A stretch of DNA of 64,000 bases from GWE2-42-39 sp942493345 (GTDB lineage Bacteria > Bacteroidota > Bacteroidia > Bacteroidales > Prolixibacteraceae): positions 3,782,001 through 3,846,000 of the forward strand of contig OW818695.1 of the NCBI GenBank assembly GCA_942493345.1, given 5' to 3'. Positions within the stretch are counted from its first letter, which is position 1, and each line of letters starts with the position of its first letter. This document shows positions 25,703-34,777 of the stretch, piece after piece. Made by a program: the position numbers and the translations under genes. The notes below the pieces were generated by a model that searched no databases, was not told where the DNA came from, and worked only from the letters and a program-made list of their open reading frames with translations.

Positions 25703-27298
25703 ATGAAAAATTTAGATCTATCTAAGTACGGAATCTCGGAGAATGTCGAGATCATTTATAACCCATCTTATCAACAACTTTTCGAAGCTGAAATTGATCC
25801 CAGCAACGAAGGTTTTGAAAAAGGTGTTTTGACCAATACCGGAGCAGTATCAGTTGATACAGGTATTTTTACAGGACGTTCTCCAAAAGATAAGTACTTT
25901 GTAAAAGACGAAATTACAGAAAAAAATATGTGGTGGGATGGCGTAATTAATCGCCCTATTAACACTGACGTATGGGACTATTGCAAAGGGTTGGTAACAG
26001 AACGTTTAGGCTCAACCAAAAAATTGTACGTTGTTGATGTATTCTGCGGAACGAATGCCGACACTCGCATGAAAGTGCGTTTCATCATGGAAGTTGCATG
26101 GCAGGCTCATTTCGTAACCAACATGTTTATCCGTCCTTCTCATTTCGAATTGGATAATTTCGGTGAACCCGATTTTGTGGTTATGAACGGTTCAAAAGTA
26201 ACCAATCCAAAATGGAAAGAACACGGCTTGAATTCTGAAGTATTTGTTCTTTTCAATCTGGGACAAAAAATGGCTGTTATCGGTGGCACATGGTACGGTG
26301 GTGAAATGAAGAAAGGTATTTTCTCATTGATGAACTTCTACCTGCCATTGAAAGGTATTGCTTCGATGCACTGCTCGGCTAACGTAGGTGAAGAAGGCGA
26401 TGTTGCTGTATTCTTCGGTCTTTCGGGAACAGGAAAAACAACTCTTTCAGCTGACCCGAAACGTTACCTGATTGGTGATGATGAACACGGCTGGGACAAC
26501 CATGGAGTATTTAACTACGAAGGTGGTTGCTACGCTAAAGTTATCGACTTGAGCAAAGAAAACGAACCGGACATCTGGCGTGCGATCAAACGTGATGCTT
26601 TGTTGGAAAATGTTACTGTAAAAGAAAACGGAACTCCTGACTATTCTAAAGAAGCTTCGAAAACAGAAAACACCCGCGTTTCGTACCCAATCTATCATAT
26701 CAACAAAATCGTTCTTCCTTCAAAAGCTGGTCACGCAAGCAAAATTATCTACCTGAGCGCTGACGCATTTGGCGTATTGCCTCCGGTTTCTATTTTGGAC
26801 GAAAAATCAGCTCAATATCACTTCCTTTGCGGTTATACTTCGAAATTAGCCGGAACCGAACGTGGTATTACGGAACCGGTTCCTTCATTCTCACCTGCAT
26901 TTGGCGAAGCGTTCCTGACTCTTCACCCAACAAAATATGCCAGCGTATTGGCTGAAAAAATGGAAAAACACAATGCAAAAGCATATTTGGTGAACACTGG
27001 CTGGAACGGAACAGGCAAACGTATTTCGTTGAAAAACACCCGTGCAATCATCGATGCAATCATTGACGGTTCAATTGAAAATGTTGAAACAATCAAAGTT
27101 CCAATCTTGAACCTGGTTGCTCCAAAAACATTGAACGGTGTTGACACTGAAATTCTTGACCCACGTGCTACCTACGCTAATGTTAGCGACTGGGAAACCA
27201 AAGCAAAATCGCTTGCTGCTAAATACATCAAAAATTTCGAACAGTATTGCGATACAGAAGCTGGTAAAGCGCTGATCCCATCAGGACCACAATTGTAA
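25703..27298 (+). CDS. pckA: Phosphoenolpyruvate carboxykinase (ATP)
   Basis: Interconverts oxaloacetate and PEP using ATP/ADP; in many Bacteroidetes it fixes CO2 toward succinate as well as serving gluconeogenesis. The start is ATG 25703 (MKNLDLSKYGISENVEI), 531 aa. Motifs: FTGRSPKDKYFV (substrate Arg), GGTWYGGEMKKGIFSLMN, the kinase-1a P-loop GLSGTGKTTLS and kinase-2 LIGDDEHGWDN. GxGKT-type nucleotide binding points to the ATP-dependent class. Codon choice looks strongly optimised (dominant GTT/GAA/AAA/ATC), consistent with high expression. A terminator hairpin follows at 27320. Confidence 0.97.
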   Translation: MKNLDLSKYGISENVEIIYNPSYQQLFEAEIDPSNEGFEKGVLTNTGAVSVDTGIFTGRSPKDKYFVKDEITEKNMWWDGVINRPINTDVWDYCKGLVTERLGSTKKLYVVDVFCGTNADTRMKVRFIMEVAWQAHFVTNMFIRPSHFELDNFGEPDFVVMNGSKVTNPKWKEHGLNSEVFVLFNLGQKMAVIGGTWYGGEMKKGIFSLMNFYLPLKGIASMHCSANVGEEGDVAVFFGLSGTGKTTLSADPKRYLIGDDEHGWDNHGVFNYEGGCYAKVIDLSKENEPDIWRAIKRDALLENVTVKENGTPDYSKEASKTENTRVSYPIYHINKIVLPSKAGHASKIIYLSADAFGVLPPVSILDEKSAQYHFLCGYTSKLAGTERGITEPVPSFSPAFGEAFLTLHPTKYASVLAEKMEKHNAKAYLVNTGWNGTGKRISLKNTRAIIDAIIDGSIENVETIKVPILNLVAPKTLNGVDTEILDPRATYANVSDWETKAKSLAAKYIKNFEQYCDTEAGKALIPSGPQL

Positions 27299-27319
27299 TA
27301 ATTCAGTTACAAAATACAG

Positions 27320-27345
27320 GAAAGCCTCGCGTTTGCGGGGCTTTC
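27320..27345. terminator. Bidirectional terminator between pckA and the epimerase gene
   Basis: GAAAGCCTCGC-GTTT-GCGGGGCTTTC forms an 11-bp stem with one G.T pair, followed by TCATTTTAT. It sits 21 bp after the pckA stop and abuts the stop codon of the convergent epimerase-like gene. Confidence 0.8.
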
Positions 27346-28203
27346 TCATTTTATATCGCTGAGCGCTTCCTTTATTGTTGGATTGCTGAAAATGAAGCCG
27401 TTTTTTATCAACCTTTCAGGAATAACAGAGGGCGATTTTATTAAAAGCTGCGAGGCCTCTCCAAAAATTAATTTCAGGATGAAAGAGGGAATTGGAAAAA
27501 TGGCCGGGCGTTTCAGCTTTTTTGCCAACTGAACGGTGAATTGCCGATTGGTAATTGTTTGCGGAGCTGCCAGGTTGTAAATTCCCTTGGCATCCGTATT
27601 TTTTATAGCCCAGAGAAATGCCGAAATCAGATCATCGATGTGAATAAATGGAAATGATTGTTTTCCGTTGCCGATTTTGCCGCCCAATCCCATTTTGAAA
27701 GCAGGCAGCATGTTTTTAATTGTTTTTGAATCATTTCCCAAAACCAGCCCGGTTCGAAACACAACCCTCCGCACATCGTCGGGCAATGTGGTTGAGGCTT
27801 TTTCCCAATCCTGAACCAGTTTTCCCAAAAATCCGTTGTCGTACCGGTGGCTCAACTCGCTGTGTATTTCGCCGTTTCGGTATATTCCGACGGCAGAAGC
27901 GGAAATAAATATCTTCGGTTTCTTCTGTTCAGGTAAAAGATAAATGGCCGAAACAAGTTTTTGTGTGGTGAAAATTCTGCTGTTGTATATTTCTGTTTTG
28001 TTTTTGGCGGTCCATCGTTGGAGGACGGGCGCGCCGGCAAGGTTAATTACAACATCTGTGTTGTCCAGTAATTCTGAAATTTTTTCAATCTTTTCGTCCC
28101 ATAATTCCCTTTTCAGCGGGACACATTCGTGTCCTTCCGCTTGTAAACGGCTGATGAGCTTTTTCCCGATGTACCCACTTGACCCTGTGATGGCAATTTT
28201 CAT
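27346..28203 (-). CDS. TIGR01777-type NAD-dependent epimerase/dehydratase-like protein
   Basis: A 285-aa extended short-chain-dehydrogenase-fold protein of the YfcH/SulA-like TIGR01777 group. The nucleotide-binding glycine motif is at the N-terminus (MKIAITGSSGYIGKKLISRLQ), followed by VVINLAGAPVLQRW, characteristic of the group, and a C-terminal extension (PSVIPERLIKNGFIFSNPTIKEAL) with the family's DUF1731-like ending. The typical SDR Tyr-x-x-x-Lys is replaced by SASAVGIYRNGE. The physiological substrate is unknown for the family. It is convergent with pckA and divergent from the penicillin-binding protein gene. Confidence 0.88.
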   Translation of the reverse strand: MKIAITGSSGYIGKKLISRLQAEGHECVPLKRELWDEKIEKISELLDNTDVVINLAGAPVLQRWTAKNKTEIYNSRIFTTQKLVSAIYLLPEQKKPKIFISASAVGIYRNGEIHSELSHRYDNGFLGKLVQDWEKASTTLPDDVRRVVFRTGLVLGNDSKTIKNMLPAFKMGLGGKIGNGKQSFPFIHIDDLISAFLWAIKNTDAKGIYNLAAPQTITNRQFTVQLAKKLKRPAIFPIPSFILKLIFGEASQLLIKSPSVIPERLIKNGFIFSNPTIKEALSDIK

Positions 28204-28284
28204 TTCTCCAGATATTTAATATTACTAATACAATTTTGTTGAAATAAAGTTTGGCAGATGAACGTTTTCAGTATAAATATGCCT

Positions 28285-28292
28285 TATTTTTG
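28285..28292 (+). promoter_or_regulatory. Candidate -7 box for the PBP gene (TATTTTTG)
   Basis: An exact TAnnTTTG match 17 bp upstream of the ATG at 28309, implying a very short leader. Confidence 0.4.
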
Positions 28293-28308
28293 ATAGAAAC
28301 ATTCTGTA

Positions 28309-30723
28309 ATGACCAAAACGGAAACATCTTCAGCAAAACGAAAACCTGCATCGGGTACAAAAAAGAAAGCATCTTCCTCGAAAAAGAAGAAATTGACTTT
28401 CAGTCGTATCTCCATTTTTATATTGAAAGTTTTTATCGCAGGGATTTTGCTGTCGGGTTTGTTTTTCATGATTGTTTATCTGGGTTTTACAGGTACTATA
28501 CCGGATACGGAACAACTTCAAAAAATTAAAAATCCGGTTGCTTCCGAGGTGCTTGCTGAGGATGGCCGGGTGTTGGGGCGTTTTTACATCGAAAATCGGA
28601 GCAATGTCCGGTTTAAGGAAATTAGCCCGAACCTGATTAATGCGCTTATTGCAACCGAAGATGCCCGTTTTTACGAACACCGGGGAGTTGACGAGATTGC
28701 CCTGATTCGTGTTTTATTTAAATCCATTTTGTTGCAGAAAGAAAGTGCGGGCGGCGGTAGTACATTGAGTCAGCAAATTGCCAAAAACCTTTATCCACGG
28801 AAGAATTTCGGGCCATTTACCATGCCGATCAACAAATTGCGCGAAGCCATTATCGCGTATCGCCTCGAAAAAGTTTATTCAAAAGAAGATATTCTGGAAC
28901 TTTATTTGAACACCGTACCGTTTGCTGAGAATATTTTCGGTGTGGAAGTTGCCTGCGAACGGTTTTTCAGCAAAAAACCTTCCGAAGTAAGTGTGGATGA
29001 AGCCGCTGTTATTGTCGGAATGCTGAAAGCGCCCAACAGTTACAATCCGCGAAAACATCCTGATCGGGCGAAAGAACGGCGCAATACGGTTATCAGCCAA
29101 ATGGTGAAGTATAAGTATTTGAGCGATGTGGAAGGCGAGATGTACAAAGAGGAACCGCTTGAACTGAAATACAGTGTGATCAATTACAGCCAGGGACCTG
29201 CTCCGTATTTTACCGAACGTTTGCGGCCCCAGTTGCTCGAATGGTGCGAAAACCATTATCAGGCTGATGGTAGCACTCCATACAATCTTTATACCGACGG
29301 GCTGAAAATAAAAACCACGCTTAATTTCGATATGCAGCGTTACGCCGATCAATCGGTGTTGGAATACATGAAAAACCTGCAAAATATTTTCGACCAGCAC
29401 TGGGAAAATCGCAATCCATGGGGAAACGACCAGTCGGTGGTCGACCGGGCTGTAAAACGCTCGGATGTATATGTCAAACTGAAAGAAAAAGGGCTGAATG
29501 ACGCAGCTATAAAAGCTGAAATGAAGAAGGTTGACAACCGGCTTCTTTTTTCATGGGAAAATGACCTGGTTCAAAAACAGGTATCGGCAATCGATTCGAT
29601 AAAACATTTTCTGAAATTATTGAATGCCGGTTTTATGGCTGTTAATCCGGAAAATGGAGCTGTAAAAGCGTATGTCGGGGGCATCGATTTCCGGTTCTTT
29701 CAATACGACCATATCCGCTCGCAGCGCCAGGTAGGATCGACTTTCAAACCCTTTGTTTATCTGGCTGCGCTTGAGAAAGGGATCAGTCCTGCGGCATATT
29801 TTGCAAACGAGCAAAAAATATACACTGATTATAACGATTGGTCGCCCAGTAACTCGCATGACGAATACGGGGGATTTTATTCCATGGAAGGAGCGCTGGC
29901 AAAATCGATCAACACCATTGCCGTTGAAGTTTTGATGCAAACCGGTTTTAGCGAGGTGGTCGATGTTGCAAAATCGTTGGGGATCACGGCTGATTTGCCC
30001 GAATATCCGACCCTGGCACTTGGTGTTGCGTCTGTTTCACTGGAAGAAATGGTGTGTGCCTATTCGTCGTTTGTGAACGGGGGCAAAAAAATCAGCCCGT
30101 ATTATTTGGTATCAATTTCCGATGCCGACGGAAATTTGCTCGAAGAATTCGAAAATGTTCAGGATACAGAACCGGTTGTTGACCCGGAAAATTGCCGGAT
30201 ACTTGTACACATGCTGGAAACTGCAATCAATGAAGGAACCGGGCAGTCGATCCGTTCAGTTTACGGTATCGACTCGGATTTTGCCGGGAAAACGGGTACT
30301 ACCCAGGATCAGGCCGACGGATGGTTTATTGGCATGTCACCCGGTTTGGTTGCCGGAGTTTGGGTTGGAGGAGAAGATCCGGCCATTCATTTCCGTTCCA
30401 TTACCTACGGGCAAGGCGCTTACATGGCCCTTCCGATTGTGGGCAAATTTTTTCAGAAAACATTCTCCAATTCACGATTTTATGGCCTGAAAAATCTTTA
30501 TTTCCAGGAACCGTCGGAAGAAAACCTGGCCCTTTTGGATGTTCCGAGGTTCAAAGAGATTCTGGATGTTGAAAGAAAAACATTCGATATACGGAATATT
30601 TTTAGGCGTGACGAACCGAAAGAACAACCAAAAATTCAGGAAAAACCAACTCAGCAACCCAAAGAACCCGAAGAAGAAAAAGTATGGGAAAAGATTAAAA
30701 AGATTTTCAGGAAAAAGGAATAG
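28309..30723 (+). CDS. Class A penicillin-binding protein (PBP1A type)
   Basis: Bifunctional peptidoglycan glycosyltransferase/transpeptidase of 804 aa. A short Lys-rich cytoplasmic tail precedes one membrane anchor (about 42-64, FILKVFIAGILLSGLFFMIVY). The GT51 domain has the catalytic-Glu block ATEDARFYEHRGVDEIAL and GGGSTLSQQIAKNLYPR. The transpeptidase domain shows S-x-x-K as VGSTFKPFVYLAALE, S-x-N as AKSINTIAVEV and K-T-G as FAGKTGTTQDQADGWF. A Pro/Glu/Lys-rich tail ends the protein. The gene is monocistronic as far as can be seen. It could be called mrcA or ponA; the exact paralog is not decidable from one gene. Confidence 0.95.
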   Translation: MTKTETSSAKRKPASGTKKKASSSKKKKLTFSRISIFILKVFIAGILLSGLFFMIVYLGFTGTIPDTEQLQKIKNPVASEVLAEDGRVLGRFYIENRSNVRFKEISPNLINALIATEDARFYEHRGVDEIALIRVLFKSILLQKESAGGGSTLSQQIAKNLYPRKNFGPFTMPINKLREAIIAYRLEKVYSKEDILELYLNTVPFAENIFGVEVACERFFSKKPSEVSVDEAAVIVGMLKAPNSYNPRKHPDRAKERRNTVISQMVKYKYLSDVEGEMYKEEPLELKYSVINYSQGPAPYFTERLRPQLLEWCENHYQADGSTPYNLYTDGLKIKTTLNFDMQRYADQSVLEYMKNLQNIFDQHWENRNPWGNDQSVVDRAVKRSDVYVKLKEKGLNDAAIKAEMKKVDNRLLFSWENDLVQKQVSAIDSIKHFLKLLNAGFMAVNPENGAVKAYVGGIDFRFFQYDHIRSQRQVGSTFKPFVYLAALEKGISPAAYFANEQKIYTDYNDWSPSNSHDEYGGFYSMEGALAKSINTIAVEVLMQTGFSEVVDVAKSLGITADLPEYPTLALGVASVSLEEMVCAYSSFVNGGKKISPYYLVSISDADGNLLEEFENVQDTEPVVDPENCRILVHMLETAINEGTGQSIRSVYGIDSDFAGKTGTTQDQADGWFIGMSPGLVAGVWVGGEDPAIHFRSITYGQGAYMALPIVGKFFQKTFSNSRFYGLKNLYFQEPSEENLALLDVPRFKEILDVERKTFDIRNIFRRDEPKEQPKIQEKPTQQPKEPEEEKVWEKIKKIFRKKE

Positions 30724-30785
30724 GCCGCGCAGCCCGGGATTTTAAATAATTGTTGGGCCAATTCGCCAATTCTCAAAAAACAGCA

Positions 30786-30884
30786 ATGACATTGGTTCTG
30801 ATCTTTTTGATTTGTTACTTTTGTTCGATGGTTGGATGCAGGTATTATTTGTACCGAAAAAAATATCCGGCATTTATTTCATGA
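30786..30884 (+). CDS. Possible 32-aa small membrane peptide
   Basis: An ATG at 30786 opens a 32-codon frame in the 177-bp gap between the PBP and ClC genes. Its first half is strongly hydrophobic (MTLVLIFLICYFCSMVGC) and its second half basic (RYYLYRKKYP), the look of a single-pass small membrane protein. The TGA ends 16 bp before the ClC start, so it could be translated just ahead of clc. No ribosome site or homolog can be claimed; chance occurrence is quite possible. Confidence 0.22.
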   Translation: MTLVLIFLICYFCSMVGCRYYLYRKKYPAFIS

Positions 30885-30900
30885 TTAATAATCTCATAGG

Positions 30901-32664
30901 ATGAAGTTTGGTAGCTACATTGCCTGGAAGTTTTCAAAAATATCAGAACGCAATTTCCTTTATATTTTGAGTCTTGTAATTGGTTTGCTGAGTGGAATAG
31001 CGGCTCTGGTACTGAAAAATTCCATTCATTTTGTTGCGAATTTTCTGACGAGCAGTTTTTCAGAATCTCAATGGAGTTTCCTGTACCTGGCCTATCCGAT
31101 GATTGGTATTCTCATTACCGTGATTATTGTCCGGTATTTGATCCGGGATAATTTAGGGCACGGGGTGGAGAAAATTTTATATTCTCTTTCGCGGAGGCGC
31201 GGGACGCTGGAAAAACATCACACATTTTCATCCATTGTTACCAGTAGTTTTACCATTGGTTTTGGAGGTTCGGTGGGAGCCGAGTCGCCCATTGTGATTA
31301 CCGGCGCTGCCATCGGGTCGAACCTGGCCCGGTATTTCAAACTCGATTACAATGCCATCCGGCTGATGATTGGTTGCGGCGCCACCGGCGCTATTGCCGG
31401 TATTTTCAATGCCCCGATAGCCGGTGTTATTTTTACGCTGGAAGTGCTCATGCTCGATTTAACCATGGCTTCGCTGATTCCTTTGCTGATTTCCGGAATT
31501 TCGGCTGCCGTATTGGCCTATTTTTTCATGGGCGAGTCGGTGCTCTTGAAGTTCACGCTTACCAATGCTTTCAATACACGAAATATTCCATACTATATTT
31601 TACTCGGTATCTTTCTCGGTTTTTTGTCGCTATATTTCACCCGGTTGACCATGTTTATTGAAAGTCTTTATAGAAAGATCGACAAATTTTACGTTCGTCT
31701 GTTTATCGGCGGTTTGATATTGGGTATCCTGGTTTTTTTGTTTCCCTCGCTGTGGGGCGAAGGCTATACTTCAATAAGCAATATTTTTAACGGGCGCAGT
31801 GCCGATTTGCTGAATAACTCAATTTTCTATTCGTTCAAAAATAACCCATTGAGTTTATTGGCCGTCTTTGTTCTGATTTTGTTGTTTAAAGTAGTTGCCA
31901 TGTCGTCAACCTCAGGGGCTGGGGGAGTTGGGGGAATTTTTGCACCGAGCCTGTTTATGGGAGCGGTTGGCGGTTATTTTGTAGCCCACACGCTCAATCT
32001 GTTTTTCCCGTTAAATCTTGCTGAAGAAAATTTTGCACTGGCCGGAATGGCCGCTATGATGGCCGGGGTGATGCACGCGCCTTTGCTCGGTATCTTCCTG
32101 ATTGCCGAGGTGACCGGCGGTTACCAGTTGTTTATGCCCCTTATTATTGCGTCAACGGTTTCTTACCTGACAATTATGAATTTTGAACCGTATTCGATTT
32201 ATACGAAGCGTTTGCACGAAGAAGGCGATTTACTGACCCATCACAAGGACAAAATGGTGCTTCATTTTATGAAGGTTCGCGACTTGATTGAAAACGATTT
32301 TGAGATGGTGTCGCCCGACCTCACTCTTGGCCAGCTAACATACGCCATTGCCCGTTCGAAACGAGACCTGTTCCCGGTAGTCGACGAAAACGGAATGATG
32401 AAAGGAATGATAAAAATGAACGACATCCGGAATATTATTTTTGAACAGGAATTGTATGATAAAATTACGGTCAGCGAGTTGATGTACATGCCCGAGTTTT
32501 TTATTTCTCCGGAAGATTCGATGGATGTTGTGGTCGAAAAATTCAGGACCTCAGGGCGTTTTAACCTGGCCGTGATCGATAAGGGAAAATATTTGGGCTT
32601 TATTTCAAGGGCACGGGTATTTTCATCGTACCGGGATAAAGTTGCTGATTTGTCGGAAGATTAA
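30901..32664 (+). CDS. ClC-family chloride channel/antiporter with CBS pair
   Basis: An integral membrane ClC protein of 587 aa. Ten or more hydrophobic helices fill residues 15-440. The anion-pathway motif is GGSVGAESPIVITGAAIGS; the Glu in GAESP occupies the gating-glutamate position, which favours a Cl-/H+ antiporter. GVGGIFAPSLFMGAVGGYF is the second signature (the G-x-F-x-P loop). Residues from about 455 on form two CBS domains (VRDLIENDFEMVSPDLTLG; MYMPEFFISPEDSMDVVVE), which in this family bind nucleotides and regulate gating. The start is ATG 30901. It has no operon partner other than a possible small peptide frame upstream. Confidence 0.93.
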   Translation: MKFGSYIAWKFSKISERNFLYILSLVIGLLSGIAALVLKNSIHFVANFLTSSFSESQWSFLYLAYPMIGILITVIIVRYLIRDNLGHGVEKILYSLSRRRGTLEKHHTFSSIVTSSFTIGFGGSVGAESPIVITGAAIGSNLARYFKLDYNAIRLMIGCGATGAIAGIFNAPIAGVIFTLEVLMLDLTMASLIPLLISGISAAVLAYFFMGESVLLKFTLTNAFNTRNIPYYILLGIFLGFLSLYFTRLTMFIESLYRKIDKFYVRLFIGGLILGILVFLFPSLWGEGYTSISNIFNGRSADLLNNSIFYSFKNNPLSLLAVFVLILLFKVVAMSSTSGAGGVGGIFAPSLFMGAVGGYFVAHTLNLFFPLNLAEENFALAGMAAMMAGVMHAPLLGIFLIAEVTGGYQLFMPLIIASTVSYLTIMNFEPYSIYTKRLHEEGDLLTHHKDKMVLHFMKVRDLIENDFEMVSPDLTLGQLTYAIARSKRDLFPVVDENGMMKGMIKMNDIRNIIFEQELYDKITVSELMYMPEFFISPEDSMDVVVEKFRTSGRFNLAVIDKGKYLGFISRARVFSSYRDKVADLSED

Positions 32665-32694
32665 TGTATTTTTCACTTTCATTTATTAATAGCT

Positions 32695-33651
32695 ATGAAG
32701 AACCGTATTTGCCAGTTGTTTGGTATTCAATATCCCGTTATACAGGGAGGAATGGTTTGGTGCAGTGGCTGGAGACTGGCTTCTGCCGTGAGCAATAACG
32801 GCGGCCTTGGTTTGCTTGGCGCCGGATCGATGCACCCGGAAGTTCTGCGCGAACACATTCAAAAGACAAAAGCCGCCACCGATAAACCTTTTGGCGTGAA
32901 TGTCCCGCTTTTTTATCCGGAACTGGAAACCATTATGGATATTATTATTTCAGAAAAAGTACCGGTTGTTTTCACTTCGGCAGGAAGTCCGAAAAAGTGG
33001 ACGCCCATTCTGCATGAAAAGGGGATAAAAGTAGCGCATGTAATAGCCAGTTCTGCTTTTGTTGTGAAATGTGAAGAAGCCGGAGTTGATGCGGTTGTTG
33101 CCGAGGGTTTTGAAGCAGGCGGCCACAACGGACGAGAGGAAACTACCACGTTAACATTGATTCCGTCGGTACGAAAAGTCACAAACTTGCCATTAATTGC
33201 CGCAGGAGGAATTGCAACCGGCCGGGGAATGATGGCTGCGATGGCCCTGGGCGCCGAAGGCGTGCAAATCGGTTCGCGTTTTGCCGTTTCCGAAGAATCG
33301 TCGGCTCATCCCGATTTTAAAAAGCTGATAACCCGGTTGGGCGAAGGAGGCACGAAGCTGGCCCTGAAAAAATTGACGCCCGTACGTTTGATAAAAAATA
33401 GTTTTTTCGAGCAAGTGAACATGGCTGAGATGGAAGGCATTCCCGCTGAAGATTTGAGAATATTGCTGGGAAAAGGAAGGGCAAAAAAAGGAATGTTCGA
33501 AGGAGATCTTGATGAAGGTGAATTGGAAATCGGTCAGGTCTCGGCTTTTATTGACGAAATTCTTCCGGTAAAAACCATCATGGAAAACCTGATCGGTGAA
33601 TTTCAGCAGGCAAAGCGGGAAATCAGCGATTCTGAAAATTTTTGTTTCTAA
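32695..33651 (+). CDS. Nitronate monooxygenase / FabK-like FMN flavoprotein
   Basis: A TIM-barrel FMN enzyme of 318 aa in the 2-nitropropane dioxygenase (NPD) family. Visible blocks: MKNRICQLFGIQYPVIQGGMVWCSG (N-terminal FMN site), GVDAVVAEGFEAGGHNGREETT (the catalytic-His GGH region), LPLIAAGGIATGRGMMAAMALGAEGVQIGSRF (phosphate-binding). The family includes nitronate monooxygenases and the enoyl-ACP reductase FabK, and sequence alone does not separate the two; the E-A-G-G-H-N-G pattern also occurs in FabK. It lies 30 bp upstream of the ABC ATPase gene and 30 bp downstream of clc; the short gaps may mean one transcript. Confidence 0.85.
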   Translation: MKNRICQLFGIQYPVIQGGMVWCSGWRLASAVSNNGGLGLLGAGSMHPEVLREHIQKTKAATDKPFGVNVPLFYPELETIMDIIISEKVPVVFTSAGSPKKWTPILHEKGIKVAHVIASSAFVVKCEEAGVDAVVAEGFEAGGHNGREETTTLTLIPSVRKVTNLPLIAAGGIATGRGMMAAMALGAEGVQIGSRFAVSEESSAHPDFKKLITRLGEGGTKLALKKLTPVRLIKNSFFEQVNMAEMEGIPAEDLRILLGKGRAKKGMFEGDLDEGELEIGQVSAFIDEILPVKTIMENLIGEFQQAKREISDSENFCF

Positions 33652-33681
33652 TCATTTCCTGTCTAAAATCTAATATCTGGT

Positions 33682-34347
33682 ATGCTATTACAGTTAACAA
33701 ACATATCAAAGTCCTATTCCGGGAGAAAAATTCTGGACGGGCTCAATCTTTCGATCGACCGGGGTGAAAGCATTGCTATTATCGGGCCGTCGGGGTCGGG
33801 AAAAACTACTTTACTAAACCTGGTCGGGGCACTGGATCAACCTGATTCCGGTGAAATTGCATTCAATGGTCGCAATATTTCAGGATTGAATGCGCTGGAC
33901 TTATCGGCGTTTCGTAGTGAACAAATTGGACTGGTTTTTCAAATGCACCACTTGTTGCCGCAATTGAGTTTGTGGGAGAATGTTTTGCTGCCCACACTGA
34001 TTGATAAAAAATTTCAGTCGGAAGAAACCAGCGAACGGGCGAAACGATTGATTGATCGGGTGGGGATCGCAGCTGTTACCAGCCAAAAACCGGCAGAGCT
34101 TTCGGGAGGTGAATGCCAGCGTACGGCAGTAGTGAGGGCATTGATTAACAAGCCCAAACTGATATTGGCCGATGAGCCAACCGGTGCGCTTGATCAGCAC
34201 AGTGCTGCAAACCTGGCCGATTTACTGGTTCAGTTGAATAAAGAAGAAGGTACTGCGCTGATAACCGTGACGCATTCGATGCAACTGGCCGAAAAAATGG
34301 ACAAAATTTATGAGCTGAAAGATGGAAAACTCATTGAAGTAACCTGA
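33682..34347 (+). CDS. ABC transporter ATP-binding protein (LolD/MacB type)
   Basis: A 221-aa ABC ATPase of the LolD/FtsE-like class that partners with FtsX-type permeases. Walker A is IIGPSGSGKTTLLNLVGALD, the Q-loop region FQMHHLLPQLSLWENVLLP, the signature LSGGECQRTAVVRALI and Walker B KLILADEPTGALD. Its obvious partner is the FtsX-type permease at 34859-38098, but a GIY-YIG nuclease element of about 450 bp lies between the two genes. Likely role: mechanotransmission-type export or lipoprotein release; substrate unknown. Confidence 0.93.
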   Translation: MLLQLTNISKSYSGRKILDGLNLSIDRGESIAIIGPSGSGKTTLLNLVGALDQPDSGEIAFNGRNISGLNALDLSAFRSEQIGLVFQMHHLLPQLSLWENVLLPTLIDKKFQSEETSERAKRLIDRVGIAAVTSQKPAELSGGECQRTAVVRALINKPKLILADEPTGALDQHSAANLADLLVQLNKEEGTALITVTHSMQLAEKMDKIYELKDGKLIEVT

Positions 34348-34353
34348 ACAGTC

Positions 34354-34380
34354 TGTCATTCTGAGCGCAGCGAAGAATCT
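34354..34380 (+). repeat. Left copy of a 27-nt hairpin repeat flanking the GIY-YIG gene
   Basis: Starts TGTCATTCTGAGCGCAGCG and ends AAGAATCT. It folds as ATTCT/AGAAT, then two opposed G.A mismatches, then GC/GC, with loop GCA. It begins 6 bp after the ABC ATPase stop. It is identical to the right copy at 34778-34804 except for one loop base. Confidence 0.8.
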
Positions 34381-34397
34381 GCAACTAAAAATAGAAA

Positions 34398-34709
34398 ATG
34401 AAACCAATAGGAACGCATAACTATTTTGTTTATATCCTAACAAATAAGAACAAAACTGTTTTGTACACTGGTGTAACAAATGATATTGAACGTAGATTAA
34501 TGGAACACCAGAATAAAAATTTTGCCAAACAATTTTCTTTTACATGGAAATATAATTGTTTCTATTTGATCTATTATGAACATTTTGAATATATTGAACA
34601 TGCTATTGACAGGGAAAAGCAGATCAAAGGATGGAAGAGAGAAAAAAAGGAAGAGCTTATTAACTCGTTTAATCATGACTGGCGATTTTTAAATAATGAA
34701 GTATTTTAA
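34398..34709 (+). CDS. Small GIY-YIG nuclease-domain protein
   Basis: A 103-aa stand-alone GIY-YIG domain of the UPF0213/UvrC-N-like group. The two motif halves are YFVYILTNKN (the 'GIY' strand) and VLYTGVTNDIERRLMEH (the 'YIG' strand as YTG, followed by the catalytic-type Arg). Further conserved features are the ...YYEHFEYIEHAIDREKQIKGW segment, which holds the metal-binding Glu, and the tail KEELINSFNHDW. The gene sits within repeats that also separate an ABC ATPase from its permease. Its start, ATG 34398, is 18 bp after the left repeat. Such small proteins are frequent in Bacteroidetes; a role as homing-type nuclease for the repeats is a hypothesis. Confidence 0.9.
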   Translation: MKPIGTHNYFVYILTNKNKTVLYTGVTNDIERRLMEHQNKNFAKQFSFTWKYNCFYLIYYEHFEYIEHAIDREKQIKGWKREKKEELINSFNHDWRFLNNEVF

Positions 34710-34734
34710 AATAACAATTATTGTTTTAATGAAC

Positions 34735-34761
34735 AGACCCTTCACTACGTTCAGGGTGACA
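34735..34761 (-). repeat. Inverted, covarying variant of the 27-nt hairpin repeat
   Basis: On the minus strand it begins TGTCACCCTGAACGTAGTG and ends AAGGGTCT. Compared with the left copy it differs at seven positions, all transitions. Six of them form three compensated base pairs (T-A to C-G twice; G-C to A-T once), and the seventh is in the loop. The tandem G.A mismatches are kept. This pattern indicates selection on the hairpin, not on the sequence. Confidence 0.75.
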
Positions 34762-34777
34762 AAGAAACATCGTGTTT

